From Pseudoflavonifractor capillosus (lineage in GTDB: Bacteria; Bacillota; Clostridia; Oscillospirales; Oscillospiraceae): a DNA stretch of 61,521 bases. The stretch covers positions 1 through 61,521 of the forward strand of contig NZ_JACSNZ010000011.1 of the NCBI RefSeq assembly GCF_016902575.1, written 5' to 3'. The position numbers and the translations under genes are program-made. Shown piece after piece: positions 51,584-59,160 of this stretch (position 1 is the stretch's first letter; the number at the start of each line of letters is the position of its first letter). The notes beneath the pieces were generated by a model. The model saw only the letters and a list, made by a program, of their open reading frames with translations. It was not told where the DNA came from and made no database searches.

Positions 51584-51787
51584 ATGCCTAAGATCAAGAC
51601 CCACAGCGGCGCTAAGAAGCGCTTTTCGCTGACCAAGAGCGGCCGTGTTAAGCGTGCCTGTGCCAAGCGCCGTCACCTGCTCAACGGCCACGGCAAGACC
51701 ACCAAGCTCAAGAGAGGCCTCCGCAAGGGCGCCTATGCTGACGTGACCAATGAGGCCACTGTCAAGCGCTTGATCCCCTACAAATAA
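51584..51787 (+). CDS. rpmI: Large ribosomal subunit protein bL35
   Basis: The 67-residue protein matches bL35 along its length (PKIKTHSGAKKRF, AKRRHLLNGHGKTTK, GLRKGAYADVTNEATVKRL). AAAGGAGATAACCACC precedes ATG 51584. It is co-transcribed between infC and rplT in the order seen across Firmicutes. Confidence 0.98.
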   Translation: MPKIKTHSGAKKRFSLTKSGRVKRACAKRRHLLNGHGKTTKLKRGLRKGAYADVTNEATVKRLIPYK

Positions 51788-51824
51788 TTTACGGATACAC
51801 TCACATATAGGAGGCTGAACGACA

Positions 51825-52181
51825 ATGGCAAGAGTTAAGGGCGCAATGATGACCCGTAAGAGAAGAAATAAGATCCTGAAGCTGGCCAAGGGCTACTGGG
51901 GTGCCAAGAGCAAGCACTTCAAGATGGCCAACGAGCAGGTGATGAAGTCCCTGCAGTACGCCTACACCGGCCGCAAGCTGAAGAAGCGTGACTTCCGTCA
52001 GCTGTGGATCGCCCGCATCAATGCCGCCTGCAAGATGAACGGCATGAACTACTCCACCTTCATGCACGGCCTGAAGCTGGCTGGCGTGGAGATCAACCGC
52101 AAGATGCTCGCTGAGCTGGCTGTCAACGACAAGGCTGCTTTCGTGCAGCTCACCGAGCTGGCCAAGAGCAAGCTGGCCTAA
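51825..52181 (+). CDS. rplT: Large ribosomal subunit protein bL20
   Basis: The 118-residue protein matches bL20 ([59 protein letters not shown]). Besides binding 23S rRNA, bL20 represses this operon by binding the infC leader. GGAGG precedes ATG 51825. A terminator follows directly. Confidence 0.98.
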   Translation: MARVKGAMMTRKRRNKILKLAKGYWGAKSKHFKMANEQVMKSLQYAYTGRKLKKRDFRQLWIARINAACKMNGMNYSTFMHGLKLAGVEINRKMLAELAVNDKAAFVQLTELAKSKLA

Positions 52182-52200
52182 TTTCAGTTGAATTGAAAAA

Positions 52201-52231
52201 CGCCCGGTTCCGCTGGAATCGGGCGCTTTTT
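52201..52231 (+). terminator. Terminator of infC-rpmI-rplT
   Basis: CGCCCG...TTCC pairs with GGAA...CGGGCG (52201-52225), followed by CTTTTTG. Confidence 0.85.
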
Positions 52232-52232
52232 G

Positions 52233-52282
52233 TCCCTGGAAAGGAGGTTCCTTTCCAGGGATCGATTTGCACCCTGCGAGGC
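52233..52282 (+). repeat. Hairpin-mosaic repeat, deleted copy R5
   Basis: Stem A is a perfect 13 bp (52233-52245 with 52249-52261). It is followed by GATTTGCACCCTGCGAGGC. This fuses the 5' CACCCTGC linker to the 3' CTGCGAGGC linker of R3/R4, as if everything between the two CTGC words had been deleted. Confidence 0.65.
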
Positions 52283-52323
52283 TATTTATTTTAGCCAGTT
52301 TCCGCCTGGATTTGGCGTTTTCC

Positions 52324-52352
52324 TTTACATGGTATAACTGTTCTGGTATACT
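52324..52352 (+). promoter_or_regulatory. Promoter of the WYL regulator gene
   Basis: TTTACA (52324-52329) and TATACT (52347-52352) are 17 bp apart, 25 bp before the start codon. Confidence 0.7.
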
Positions 52353-52377
52353 GAAAACACCCTAGGAGGTGCCAAAG

Positions 52378-53283
52378 ATGTCCGCCAATCGACTCATTCA
52401 AATCCTCTCCCTGCTGCTGGAGCACGACCGCATCACCGCCCCTCAGCTTGCCCAGCTGCTCCAGGTGTCGGTGAGTACCGTCTACCGGGAAATTGATGCT
52501 CTGTCGGCTGCGGGAGTGCCGGTGTGCACGGCCCCGGGGAAAAATGGCGGCATCACCCTGATGTCTGGGTGCGCCCCCGACCCCACTCTCTTCACCCCTG
52601 GAGAACAGCAGCAGCTGCTGGCAGCCCTGGACGACGATGAGGACGCCCAGCGGGAGGCCACTCTGGCCAAGCTCTCCGCCCTGTTCCACCGCCCGGAGGA
52701 GGACTGGCTGCAAGTCTACCTCACCCACTGGGGCACTGCCGCAGGGGACACCGCCGACTTCAAGCTGCTGCGGGAAGCCATTTTGCAGCGCCGGGCGGTG
52801 CAGTTTACCTACGCCAGCTCCCAGGGGGAGCAGATGCCCTACCTGGTGCAGCCGGTGCGCCTGGTCTTTCAGGGCCAGGGCTGGTATCTCCAGGCCTACT
52901 GTCCCTTCCAGGAGTGCTACCGCACCTTCCGCCTCACCCGTCTTTTGGACTTGACCATCACCGACCAGCCCTTCCATCGGCTGATGAATCCCCCTGAGCC
53001 GGAGCTGTCCGGGGAGATCCCGCCCCTGTTCCGGGTAGAGGTGGAGCTGCGCTTTGCCCCCAATCTGGCCCACCGGGTGTACGACGAGTTCGACCGCCAC
53101 TGTATCACCCCTCAGCCTGACGGCTCTCTGCTGGTGTCCACGGTGTTCCCCGACGGGGGCTGGCTGGCCAGCTACCTGCTGTCTTTCGGGGGCGGTGTGG
53201 AGGTGCTCTCCCCCGCCAGCCTTCAGCGGCAGATGGTGCAGGCCAGTGAACGCCTGCGGGAGGCCTATGCGTCCAATGAATAA
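52378..53283 (+). CDS. HTH/WYL-domain transcriptional regulator (YafY-like)
   Basis: The 301-residue protein has an N-terminal winged helix (NRLIQILSLLLEHDRITAPQ, LLQVSVSTVYREIDALSAAG) and a central WYL domain (RRAVQFTYASSQGEQMPYLV, PVRLVFQGQGWYLQAYC, YRTFRLTRL), then a C-terminal extension. WYL proteins sense ligands such as nucleotides or nucleic acids. The start is ATG 52378 after TAGGAGGT. Its last two residues and stop codon (AATGAATAA) lie within a MITE-like terminal repeat, so the C-terminus may have been changed by insertion. Confidence 0.88.
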   Translation: MSANRLIQILSLLLEHDRITAPQLAQLLQVSVSTVYREIDALSAAGVPVCTAPGKNGGITLMSGCAPDPTLFTPGEQQQLLAALDDDEDAQREATLAKLSALFHRPEEDWLQVYLTHWGTAAGDTADFKLLREAILQRRAVQFTYASSQGEQMPYLVQPVRLVFQGQGWYLQAYCPFQECYRTFRLTRLLDLTITDQPFHRLMNPPEPELSGEIPPLFRVEVELRFAPNLAHRVYDEFDRHCITPQPDGSLLVSTVFPDGGWLASYLLSFGGGVEVLSPASLQRQMVQASERLREAYASNE

Positions 53284-53417
53284 CGAAGAATGAAAAATGA
53301 AGAATGCAGGTCCTGATGGCTTCCCCGCCTTTCAGGACCTGCATTTGCTTTCTATCAAAATCCGTGCCGCAAAGTGGCACACCATAATTATTCATTCTTC
53401 ATTTATCATTATTCATT
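53275..53417. mobile_element. Small MITE-like element with terminal inverted repeats
   Basis: About 33 bp at 53275-53306 (AATGAATAACGAAGAATG...) is repeated inverted at 53384-53417. Between them are hairpins GCAGGTCCTGA/TCAGGACCTGC and GTGCCGCAAAGTGGCAC. The right part from 53354 recurs at 59067. No transposase is encoded. The left end supplies the stop codon of the WYL gene. Confidence 0.6.
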
Positions 53418-53424
53418 ACAAAAA

Positions 53425-53452
53425 TCCCTGGAAAGCGAGAGTTTTCCAGGGA
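53425..53452 (-). terminator. Terminator of corA
   Basis: TCCCTGGAAA pairs with TTTTCCAGGGA; on the minus strand it is followed by TTTTTG. It directly follows the corA stop codon. Confidence 0.8.
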
Positions 53453-53460
53453 TTTTTCTT

Positions 53461-54390
53461 TTAGAACAAGTCCTTCTTCTTCAGGAAGATGGCCAGCACA
53501 ATGATGATGGCCACACTCATCAGCAAAGGCATCCACCAGAACTGGTCCAGGGGCAACCCGCCGGTGATGTTCATGCCGAAGTAGCCGAAAATGATGTTGG
53601 GCACCGTCATGAGAATGGTGATAGAGGTGAGCACCTTCATAATGACGTTCAGGTTGTTGGAGATCACTGAGGCAAAGGCATCCATCATGCCAGAAATGAT
53701 GGAGGAGTAGATCTGAGCCATCTCAATGGCCTGACGCACCTCAATGAGCACGTCCTCCAGCAGGTCGTGATCCTCCTCGTAGAGGGTGACAATGCGGCCC
53801 CGGAGAATCTTCTCCAAGGTCACCTCGTTGGCCTTCAAAGAGGTATTGAAGTAGACCAGAGACTTCTCCAAGTCCAGCAGCTGAATGAGCTCCTTGTTCC
53901 GCTGGGACTTGTACAGCTGCCGCTCCATGTAGTTGTAGGTCTTGTCAATCTGTTTCAGGTATTGCAGGTAGCGCTTGGCCACCAGCAGCAGAATATTGAG
54001 GATAAACCGGGTGCGCTGCTGGGTGCGCACGTCCTTCACCAGCCCGTCCTGCAAGTCCCGCATCACCGAGGTCTCTTTCAGACACACGGTGACAATGTGC
54101 TTGTCGGTGACAATGATGCCCATAGGCAGGGTGGAATACACCACACCGGTCTCATCCCGCTCCATGGCAGGGGTGTCTACAATAATAAGGGTCTGGCCAT
54201 CCTCGCTGTCGATACGGGAGGTCTCCTCCTCGTCCAATGCAGCCTTCAAAAAGGGCAGCTCCACGCCCAGGGTCACGGACACAGTCTTCAGCTCGTCCTC
54301 GCTGGGGTAAATGAGGTTGATCCAGCAGCCGTCCTCTACAGTGTCCAGCTTGGTCATCTTCCCGTCAATGGTCTTGTGAATGCTGATCAT
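53461..54390 (-). CDS. corA: CorA-family divalent metal transporter
   Basis: The 309-residue protein has a large cytoplasmic domain and two C-terminal transmembrane helices joined by the GMN signature (FGYFGMNITGG). The usual YGMN tyrosine is Phe here. It forms a pentameric channel for magnesium, possibly cobalt. The start is placed at ATG 54390 after AAAGGTG; upstream in-frame codons do not fit the family. It is preceded by a long structured leader with a good promoter, so regulation at the RNA level is likely. Confidence 0.92.
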   Translation of the reverse strand: MISIHKTIDGKMTKLDTVEDGCWINLIYPSEDELKTVSVTLGVELPFLKAALDEEETSRIDSEDGQTLIIVDTPAMERDETGVVYSTLPMGIIVTDKHIVTVCLKETSVMRDLQDGLVKDVRTQQRTRFILNILLLVAKRYLQYLKQIDKTYNYMERQLYKSQRNKELIQLLDLEKSLVYFNTSLKANEVTLEKILRGRIVTLYEEDHDLLEDVLIEVRQAIEMAQIYSSIISGMMDAFASVISNNLNVIMKVLTSITILMTVPNIIFGYFGMNITGGLPLDQFWWMPLLMSVAIIIVLAIFLKKKDLF

Positions 54391-54394
54391 GTTT

Positions 54395-54593
54395 TGTTCA
54401 CACCTTTCCCAAGCGGTGTCAGGGCATACCAATCCCTCTGCCACTTGCGCTCAAAATCTGTCGTGCAAGGTCACACAACGGTGGGCGCAAAAGGTTGAAC
54501 ACGGATGTGGAGACACCGTCTCAACGCATACGCCGCACATATTTGTTCCAACTTCGACTTAATGGGTCACCTGCCACGGCGTATGTCACATCC
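54395..54593 (-). promoter_or_regulatory. Candidate structured leader RNA of corA
   Basis: Distal domain (plus coordinates): GGATGTG (54503-54509) pairs with CACATCC (54587-54593), CATACGCCG (54527-54535) with CGGCGTATG (54577-54585), and GAGAC with GTCTC (54510-54522), forming a three-way junction with a 41-nt loop. Proximal domain: TGTTCA/TGAACA (54395-54400, 54496-54501), TTGCGC/GCGCAA, and ACACC/GGTGT, which on the minus strand pairs part of the corA ribosome binding site. It does not match the M-box or other riboswitches I know. Confidence 0.65.
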
Positions 54594-54650
54594 TTTCAGT
54601 AACACGGAAAAATATTCCGGGCCAGTCCACGTTTTGTCCAGCCACACATC

Positions 54651-54679
54651 ATTATATGACAGCCCCCGGTGGTTTGCAA
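54651..54679 (-). promoter_or_regulatory. Promoter of corA and its leader
   Basis: Minus-strand TTGCAA (plus 54674-54679) and TATAAT (plus 54651-54656) are 17 bp apart. The -35 box lies in the loop of a hairpin formed by CCCGGTGG/CCACCGGG. Confidence 0.7.
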
Positions 54680-54712
54680 GCCTAAAAATCTCGCCACCGG
54701 GAGCTGTTTTTT
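54659..54712 (+). terminator. Hairpin with plus-strand T-run between dpaB and corA
   Basis: CAGC...CCCGGTGG pairs with CCACCGGGAGCTG and is followed on the plus strand by TTTTTT. The orientation would stop a plus-strand transcript rather than dpaB, which leaves open a plus-strand RNA from the corA leader region. Confidence 0.6.
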
Positions 54713-54713
54713 G

Positions 54714-55295
54714 TCAGTTTGCCCCCAACAGCAGGGGCTGATACTGTTTTCCCTCCAGAGCCAGGGCCAGGGTATCCCCGGTGAGGGAGTAGTCTGCCAC
54801 CAGAGAGGTGGGCTTTTCGTAGCAGTCATCCTGTCGGAAGGGGACAAAGTACACCCCTTTGCGCTCCAGCATAGTGCCCACATTGGGGGCGGAGGCGGCC
54901 AGGCCGTCGTTGGTGGCCAGGGCGATCACCAGGGGTCTGCCGTTGCGCAGATGGGCCTTGGCGGCCATGGTCACCGCCCCGTCGGTAATGCCGTGGGCCA
55001 GTTTGGCCAGGGTGTTTCCAGTGCAGGGGCAGATGACCAGAGCATCCAGCAGCTTTCTGGGCCCAATGGGCTCAGCGTCTGCCACGCTGCCAATGACCCG
55101 CCTGCCGCAGATGCGCTCCATCTCCCGCATAAAGTCGTGGCTGTTGCCAAAACGGGTATCTGTATTGGCCACCGTCTCAGAGACAATGGGCCAGATCTGG
55201 GTGTATCTTGCCGCCAGCTGCTCCAGGGTGTCCAGAGCCCGGGCCATGGTGCAAAAGGAGCCGCAAAAGGCAACCCCAATGTTTTTTGCTTCCAT
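54714..55295 (-). CDS. dpaB: Dipicolinate synthase subunit B
   Basis: The 193-residue flavoprotein-like subunit (SpoVFB) completes dipicolinate synthesis in the mother cell during sporulation; the product loads spore cores with calcium. Family features are IGVAFCGSFCTM near the start, LLDALVICPCTGNTLAKLAH, RPLVIALATNDGL and GKQYQPLLLGAN at the end. The start is ATG 55295 after GGGAGTG, two bases beyond the dpaA stop. A longer upstream frame is just dpaA in another frame. Confidence 0.95.
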   Translation of the reverse strand: MEAKNIGVAFCGSFCTMARALDTLEQLAARYTQIWPIVSETVANTDTRFGNSHDFMREMERICGRRVIGSVADAEPIGPRKLLDALVICPCTGNTLAKLAHGITDGAVTMAAKAHLRNGRPLVIALATNDGLAASAPNVGTMLERKGVYFVPFRQDDCYEKPTSLVADYSLTGDTLALALEGKQYQPLLLGAN

Positions 55296-55297
55296 CG

Positions 55298-56146
55298 TTA
55301 CACTCCCAATTCTTCCATAATGTGATAGACGGTGTCTTTGAGGTACTCCGCCGCCGTGTGGGGGGCCACCTTGCCAGGCAGACCCCGGGCCCAAACCACC
55401 TCCACCCCCAGGGCCTGGGCGGCCTTTTCATCCACGCCCCCCGGCTCCGAGGCCAGATCCAGCACCCAGGCGCCTTCCCGCAGGGCGGACAGCTCCTCCA
55501 CCCCCAGCAGGGGTGCGGGCACGGTGTTCACCACCAGATGGGGACAGTGCAGCCACTCCCTCATGCCCCGGATGGGCTCCGCCTCCAGTCCCAGGCTGGC
55601 AGCCAAGGCCCGCTGGGCGGGGCTGCGGGCCAGAATGCACACCTGGGCCCCCAGGGCCTGTAAGCGCAGGGCCAGGGCCTGCCCCACCCGTCCAAACCCC
55701 AAAATCCAGATGCGGGCGTTGTGGATGGTGGTGGGCATACGCTCCATGGCCAGCTGGATGGCCCCTTCAGCGGTGGGAATGGCGTTGAGTAACGTCAGCT
55801 CTTCCCGGGCATAGTAGTCCACAGCGGGGATGCCCCGCTGCCCGGCCTGTTCCACCAGGTGGGGGCTGAGCAGCCCGCCGCACAGCAGCTGGCCCGGCGC
55901 CATCCCCTCCAGCACCTGCTCCACCTCCAACCTCCCCGTCCACAAGGGCGTGTAGATCTCCCCTTCCGGCTTCTCCGCCGGCAGGGGGAGAATGACGCAG
56001 CGGGCCTGGGAAAGCCCCTCCAGCCCATCCTGCTCCTCCTCCAGCCCAAAGGTATGTACCCTGTGGCCGTCGTCCCGGAGCAGCTTTGCCAATCTCCGCT
56101 GCCGCTGATCTCCACCTACCACCCAGAAGTGTGTGCGCTCCATCAT
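55298..56146 (-). CDS. dpaA: Dipicolinate synthase subunit A
   Basis: The 282-residue subunit (SpoVFA) has an N-terminal domain (FWVVGGDQRQRRLAKLL) and a Rossmann domain with ILGFGRVGQALALRL, consistent with NADPH-dependent reduction in dipicolinate synthesis. Together with dpaB it marks the organism as a spore former. In Bacillus this pair is controlled by the mother-cell sigma factor K; I see no clear promoter. The start is ATG 56146 after GAGAGGAGC; an ATG 3 nt later is possible. Confidence 0.95.
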   Translation of the reverse strand: MMERTHFWVVGGDQRQRRLAKLLRDDGHRVHTFGLEEEQDGLEGLSQARCVILPLPAEKPEGEIYTPLWTGRLEVEQVLEGMAPGQLLCGGLLSPHLVEQAGQRGIPAVDYYAREELTLLNAIPTAEGAIQLAMERMPTTIHNARIWILGFGRVGQALALRLQALGAQVCILARSPAQRALAASLGLEAEPIRGMREWLHCPHLVVNTVPAPLLGVEELSALREGAWVLDLASEPGGVDEKAAQALGVEVVWARGLPGKVAPHTAAEYLKDTVYHIMEELGV

Positions 56147-56253
56147 CCATCCATGCTCCTCTCCGGGGCTGAAAACCTCTCAACACCGCCCTCAACCCAG
56201 TGTATTCCATCCGACCCTGGTGGTGACATCTGGCAGCAACTTGCATGGAACGA

Positions 56254-56282
56254 TTGCATTTTGTGTCAAGACAGCTTATAAT
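56254..56282 (+). promoter_or_regulatory. Promoter of the nicotinate phosphoribosyltransferase operon
   Basis: TTGCAT (56254-56259) and TATAAT (56277-56282) are spaced by 17 bp. Transcription should begin near 56289, which excludes the ATG at 56285 as start codon. Confidence 0.75.
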
Positions 56283-56314
56283 AAATGAGATATCTTCAAA
56301 AGGGGGACTACCCT

Positions 56315-57748
56315 GTGAAACACGACATCAACTATACCATGCTCACCGACTTCTACGAGCTGACCATGGGAAACGGCTACTTCCAGACCGGCGTCACAGA
56401 CCAGATCTGCTACTTTGACATCTTCTTCCGCAACGTTCCTGACGGCGGCGGCTTTGCCATTGCTGCGGGATTGGAGCAGGTGATCTCCTATATTCGGGAT
56501 CTCCACTTTGACGAGGAGGATATTGCATACCTCCGCTCCAAAAACACCTTCTCTGACGAGTTTTTGGACTATTTGCGCACATTCCGCTTCACCGGGGACA
56601 TCTGGGCCGTGCCCGAAGGTACCCCCATCTTCCCCCGGGAGCCTATTTTGACCGTGCGGGCGCCCGCCATCGAGGCCCAGTTTGTGGAGACCTATCTGCT
56701 GCTGACCCTGAACCACCAGTCCCTCATCGCCACCAAGTCCAACCGTATCGTCCGGGCAGCCCAGGGCCGCCCGGTGGCGGAGTTTGGCTCCCGGCGTGCC
56801 CAGGGTGCAGACGGCGCTCTGCTGGGCGCCCGGGCCAGCTACATTGCCGGGGCCTCCGGTACCGCCTGCGCCATGGCCGACCAGATGTTTGACACCCCTG
56901 CCACCGGCACCATGGCCCACTCCTGGGTGCAGATGTTCCCCGACGAGTACACCGCCTTCAAGACCTATTGTGAAATTTACCCCCATGCCGCCACCCTGTT
57001 GGTGGACACCTACAACGTGCTCAAGTCCGGGGTGCCCAACGCCATCCGGGTGTTCCAGGAGCTGGGCATCACCCAGGGCGGCATCCGCATCGACTCCGGC
57101 GACCTGACCTATCTGTCCCGGAAGGCCCGGAAGATGCTGGATGAGGCGGGCCTCCCCGGCATCAAAATCATCGCCTCCAACTCTCTGGACGAGTATATCA
57201 TCCGGGACCTGCTGACCCAGGGGGCCGCCATCGACGGCTTCGGGGTGGGCGAACGGCTCATCACCTCCAAGAGCGAGCCGGTATTCGGCGGCGTGTATAA
57301 GCTGGCAGCCATCGAGGGCAAGGACGGGGTCATCATCCCCAAAATTAAAATCAGCGAGAACCCCGCCAAGATGACCATTCCCCACTTTAAGAAGGTGTAC
57401 CGCCTGTACGAGATCGAGACAGGCAAGGCCCTGGCCGACTATATCTGTCTCCACGACGAGACCCCCGACTTCACCCAGCCTCTGGAGCTGTTCGACCCCG
57501 AGGCCGTGTGGAAGCGCAAGACCATCTCCAACTACACCGCCCGGCCCCTGCTGGTGCCCATCTTCCAGGGCGGCCAGCTGGTGTACCAGGCTCCCACCAT
57601 CCAGGAGACCCGGGTGTACTGCGCCCGGGAGGTGGACAGCCTGTGGGAGGAAGTCAAGCGGTTTGAGAACCCCCACAACTACTATGTGGATCTGTCCCAG
57701 AAGCTGTGGGACGTGCGGGCACAGCTTCTGTCCGCCGCCAACCAGTGA
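56315..57748 (+). CDS. pncB: Nicotinate phosphoribosyltransferase
   Basis: The 477-residue enzyme makes nicotinate mononucleotide from nicotinate and PRPP in NAD salvage. Features include NYTMLTDFYELTMGNGYFQ near the start, EFGSRRAQGADGALLGARA, TMAHSWVQMF and RIDSGDLTYLSRKARKML. The start is GTG 56315 after AGGGGGA; the upstream ATG 56285 precedes the predicted transcription start. It is followed within 9 bp by mtnN and then luxS, forming one unit. NaMN-derived NaAD is also the substrate of LarB. Confidence 0.94.
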   Translation: MKHDINYTMLTDFYELTMGNGYFQTGVTDQICYFDIFFRNVPDGGGFAIAAGLEQVISYIRDLHFDEEDIAYLRSKNTFSDEFLDYLRTFRFTGDIWAVPEGTPIFPREPILTVRAPAIEAQFVETYLLLTLNHQSLIATKSNRIVRAAQGRPVAEFGSRRAQGADGALLGARASYIAGASGTACAMADQMFDTPATGTMAHSWVQMFPDEYTAFKTYCEIYPHAATLLVDTYNVLKSGVPNAIRVFQELGITQGGIRIDSGDLTYLSRKARKMLDEAGLPGIKIIASNSLDEYIIRDLLTQGAAIDGFGVGERLITSKSEPVFGGVYKLAAIEGKDGVIIPKIKISENPAKMTIPHFKKVYRLYEIETGKALADYICLHDETPDFTQPLELFDPEAVWKRKTISNYTARPLLVPIFQGGQLVYQAPTIQETRVYCAREVDSLWEEVKRFENPHNYYVDLSQKLWDVRAQLLSAANQ

Positions 57749-57756
57749 GGTAGCCC

Positions 57757-58422
57757 ATGCGAGGAATTGTATACGCCATGCACAAGGAGGTGGCGGGCCC
57801 GCTGCGCCCCTCCGGGGACGTGCAGACCGTGGCCGACATGGACTTCTACACCCTGGCCCCGGACATCGTGGTGTGCATCTGCGGGGTGGGCAAGGTCAAC
57901 GCCGCCATGGGCACCCAGGCTTTGATTGACCGCTTTGGAGTCACAGAGGTGTGGAATGCCGGGGTGGCCGGGTGCTTCCACGACTTCCCCGTGGGCACCC
58001 TGGTGGTGGCCCGCCACTGTGTCCAGCACGATATGGACACCTCCGCCGTGGGCGACCCGTTGGGGCTGGTTCCCGCCCTGAATCTCATTGAACTGCCCTG
58101 CACCCAGGTGGAGGAGCATATGGATGTGCTCACCCAGGCGGGCTTCACCCCCCGCACCGGGGTGGTGGCCACCGGGGACTGGTTCGGCCGGGACTACACC
58201 CGGGCGGCCATGCTGCGGGATCACTTCTCCGCCACCGTGTGTGACATGGAGGCAGGGGCAGTGGCTCAAGTGTGCCTGCGCAATCAGGTGCCCTTCTACT
58301 CTCTGAAAATCGTGTCCGACCACCTGTTCCACCCCACCCAGGGGGAGGAATACGCCCAAAACGTGCCCCAGGTGGTGGACAAGCTGAACCAGGCCCTTGG
58401 GGCCTTACTTTGGAGGTCTTAA
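57757..58422 (+). CDS. mtnN: 5'-methylthioadenosine/S-adenosylhomocysteine nucleosidase
   Basis: The 221-residue enzyme (Pfs/MTAN) removes adenine from S-adenosylhomocysteine and methylthioadenosine. It contains VCICGVGKVNAAMGTQALID, WNAGVAGCFHDFPVGTLVVA, FGRDYTRAAMLRDHF and the catalytic acid motif VCDMEAGAVAQVC. It lacks the usual GAMxxE N-terminal form (GIVYAMHKEV instead). luxS follows after one base, so the two consecutive reactions are encoded together. Confidence 0.93.
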   Translation: MRGIVYAMHKEVAGPLRPSGDVQTVADMDFYTLAPDIVVCICGVGKVNAAMGTQALIDRFGVTEVWNAGVAGCFHDFPVGTLVVARHCVQHDMDTSAVGDPLGLVPALNLIELPCTQVEEHMDVLTQAGFTPRTGVVATGDWFGRDYTRAAMLRDHFSATVCDMEAGAVAQVCLRNQVPFYSLKIVSDHLFHPTQGEEYAQNVPQVVDKLNQALGALLWRS

Positions 58423-58423
58423 C

Positions 58424-58882
58424 ATGGAGAAAATCGCCAGCTTTCAGGTGGATCACACCACCCTGCGCCCGGGCCTGTATCTATCCCGCCGGGACGGGGA
58501 CGTGGTGACCTTCGATCTGCGCTTCAAAACCCCCAACACCGGGGACTTGCTCACCAACGCCGAGATGCACTCGGTGGAGCACATCATTGCCACCCTGCTG
58601 CGCAACTCCCCCCAGAAGGACGGGGTGATCTACTTCGGCCCCATGGGCTGTCAGACCGGGTTTTACGCCCTGCTGGACAATGCCCAGCTGACCATGGAGG
58701 ACTGCATTGCCCTCATTCAGTCCGTCTTTGAGGCGGGGGCGGAGTTCACCGGGGAGATGCCGGGGAAGTCTGCCGTGGAGTGCGGCAACTACATCAACCT
58801 GGATGTGGATTTGGCAAAAGCCCAGTGCCGCTACTACGCCGACGTCATCAAAGGCTGGACGGTGGAGCAGCTGGCCTATTAA
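58424..58882 (+). CDS. luxS: S-ribosylhomocysteine lyase
   Basis: The 152-residue enzyme splits S-ribosylhomocysteine to homocysteine and DPD, the precursor of autoinducer 2. Metal ligands are in HSVEHIIATLLRN (HxxEH) and the conserved cysteine in GPMGCQTGFY; the second ligand region is VECGNYINLD. GGAGGT precedes ATG 58424. With mtnN it forms a complete SAH detoxification path; signalling is possible but not implied. A strong terminator follows. Confidence 0.97.
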   Translation: MEKIASFQVDHTTLRPGLYLSRRDGDVVTFDLRFKTPNTGDLLTNAEMHSVEHIIATLLRNSPQKDGVIYFGPMGCQTGFYALLDNAQLTMEDCIALIQSVFEAGAEFTGEMPGKSAVECGNYINLDVDLAKAQCRYYADVIKGWTVEQLAY

Positions 58883-58888
58883 ATACGC

Positions 58889-58935
58889 AAAAGAGCCGAT
58901 GTAGACGGTTTTGCTGTCTACATCGGCTCTTTTTG
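58889..58935 (+). terminator. Terminator of pncB-mtnN-luxS
   Basis: AAAGAGCCGATGTAGAC pairs with GTCTACATCGGCTCTTT and is followed by TTTTTG. Confidence 0.9.
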
Positions 58936-58950
58936 TGTTTTGGTTAAAAA

Positions 58951-59002
58951 GCCTCCCTTGTGCAAAGGGAGGTGGCCCGGCGCAAGCCGGGGCGGAGGGA
59001 TT
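58951..59002. repeat. CCTCCCTT-hairpin repeat
   Basis: CCTCCCTT pairs with AAGGGAGG (58952-58973), then CCCGGC with GCCGGG, then CGGAGGGATTGTC. From memory this arrangement recurs widely in Oscillospiraceae and Faecalibacterium intergenic regions. Only one copy is in the window. Confidence 0.5.
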
Positions 59003-59066
59003 GTCCGTCTAACCGCCCAAGGTTCCGGCCTGCCAGCCTTCCTGTGCCGCCCCTACGGCCCAACAA

Positions 59067-59136
59067 ATCAAAATCCGTGCCGCAAAGCGGCACACCTCAA
59101 TTATTCATTATTCATTCTTCATTATTCATTTTCACC
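59067..59136. repeat. Second copy of the MITE-like right end
   Basis: ATCAAAATCCGTGCCGCAAA and the following GCGGCACACC match 53354-53383 with one difference, which turns a G-T pair of the GTGCCGC hairpin into G-C. The attached ATTATTCATTCTTCATTATT tract is also shared. It ends just before the spo0A stop codon. Confidence 0.6.
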
Positions 59137-59160
59137 AACATCGTCCCTCCGGGGCACAGC

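Noticed and set aside
53275-53417. CRISPR-like reading of the repeated ATTCATT tracts
   Set aside because: The tracts are short, inverted at two ends and lack regular spacers; a MITE-like element explains them better.
54395-54593. M-box magnesium riboswitch before corA
   Set aside because: None of the conserved M-box stretches I know is present on either strand, although the region is clearly structured.
56285-56314. ATG start for the nicotinate phosphoribosyltransferase
   Set aside because: It precedes the transcription start expected from the TATAAT box at 56277-56282 and has no binding site; GTG 56315 has one.
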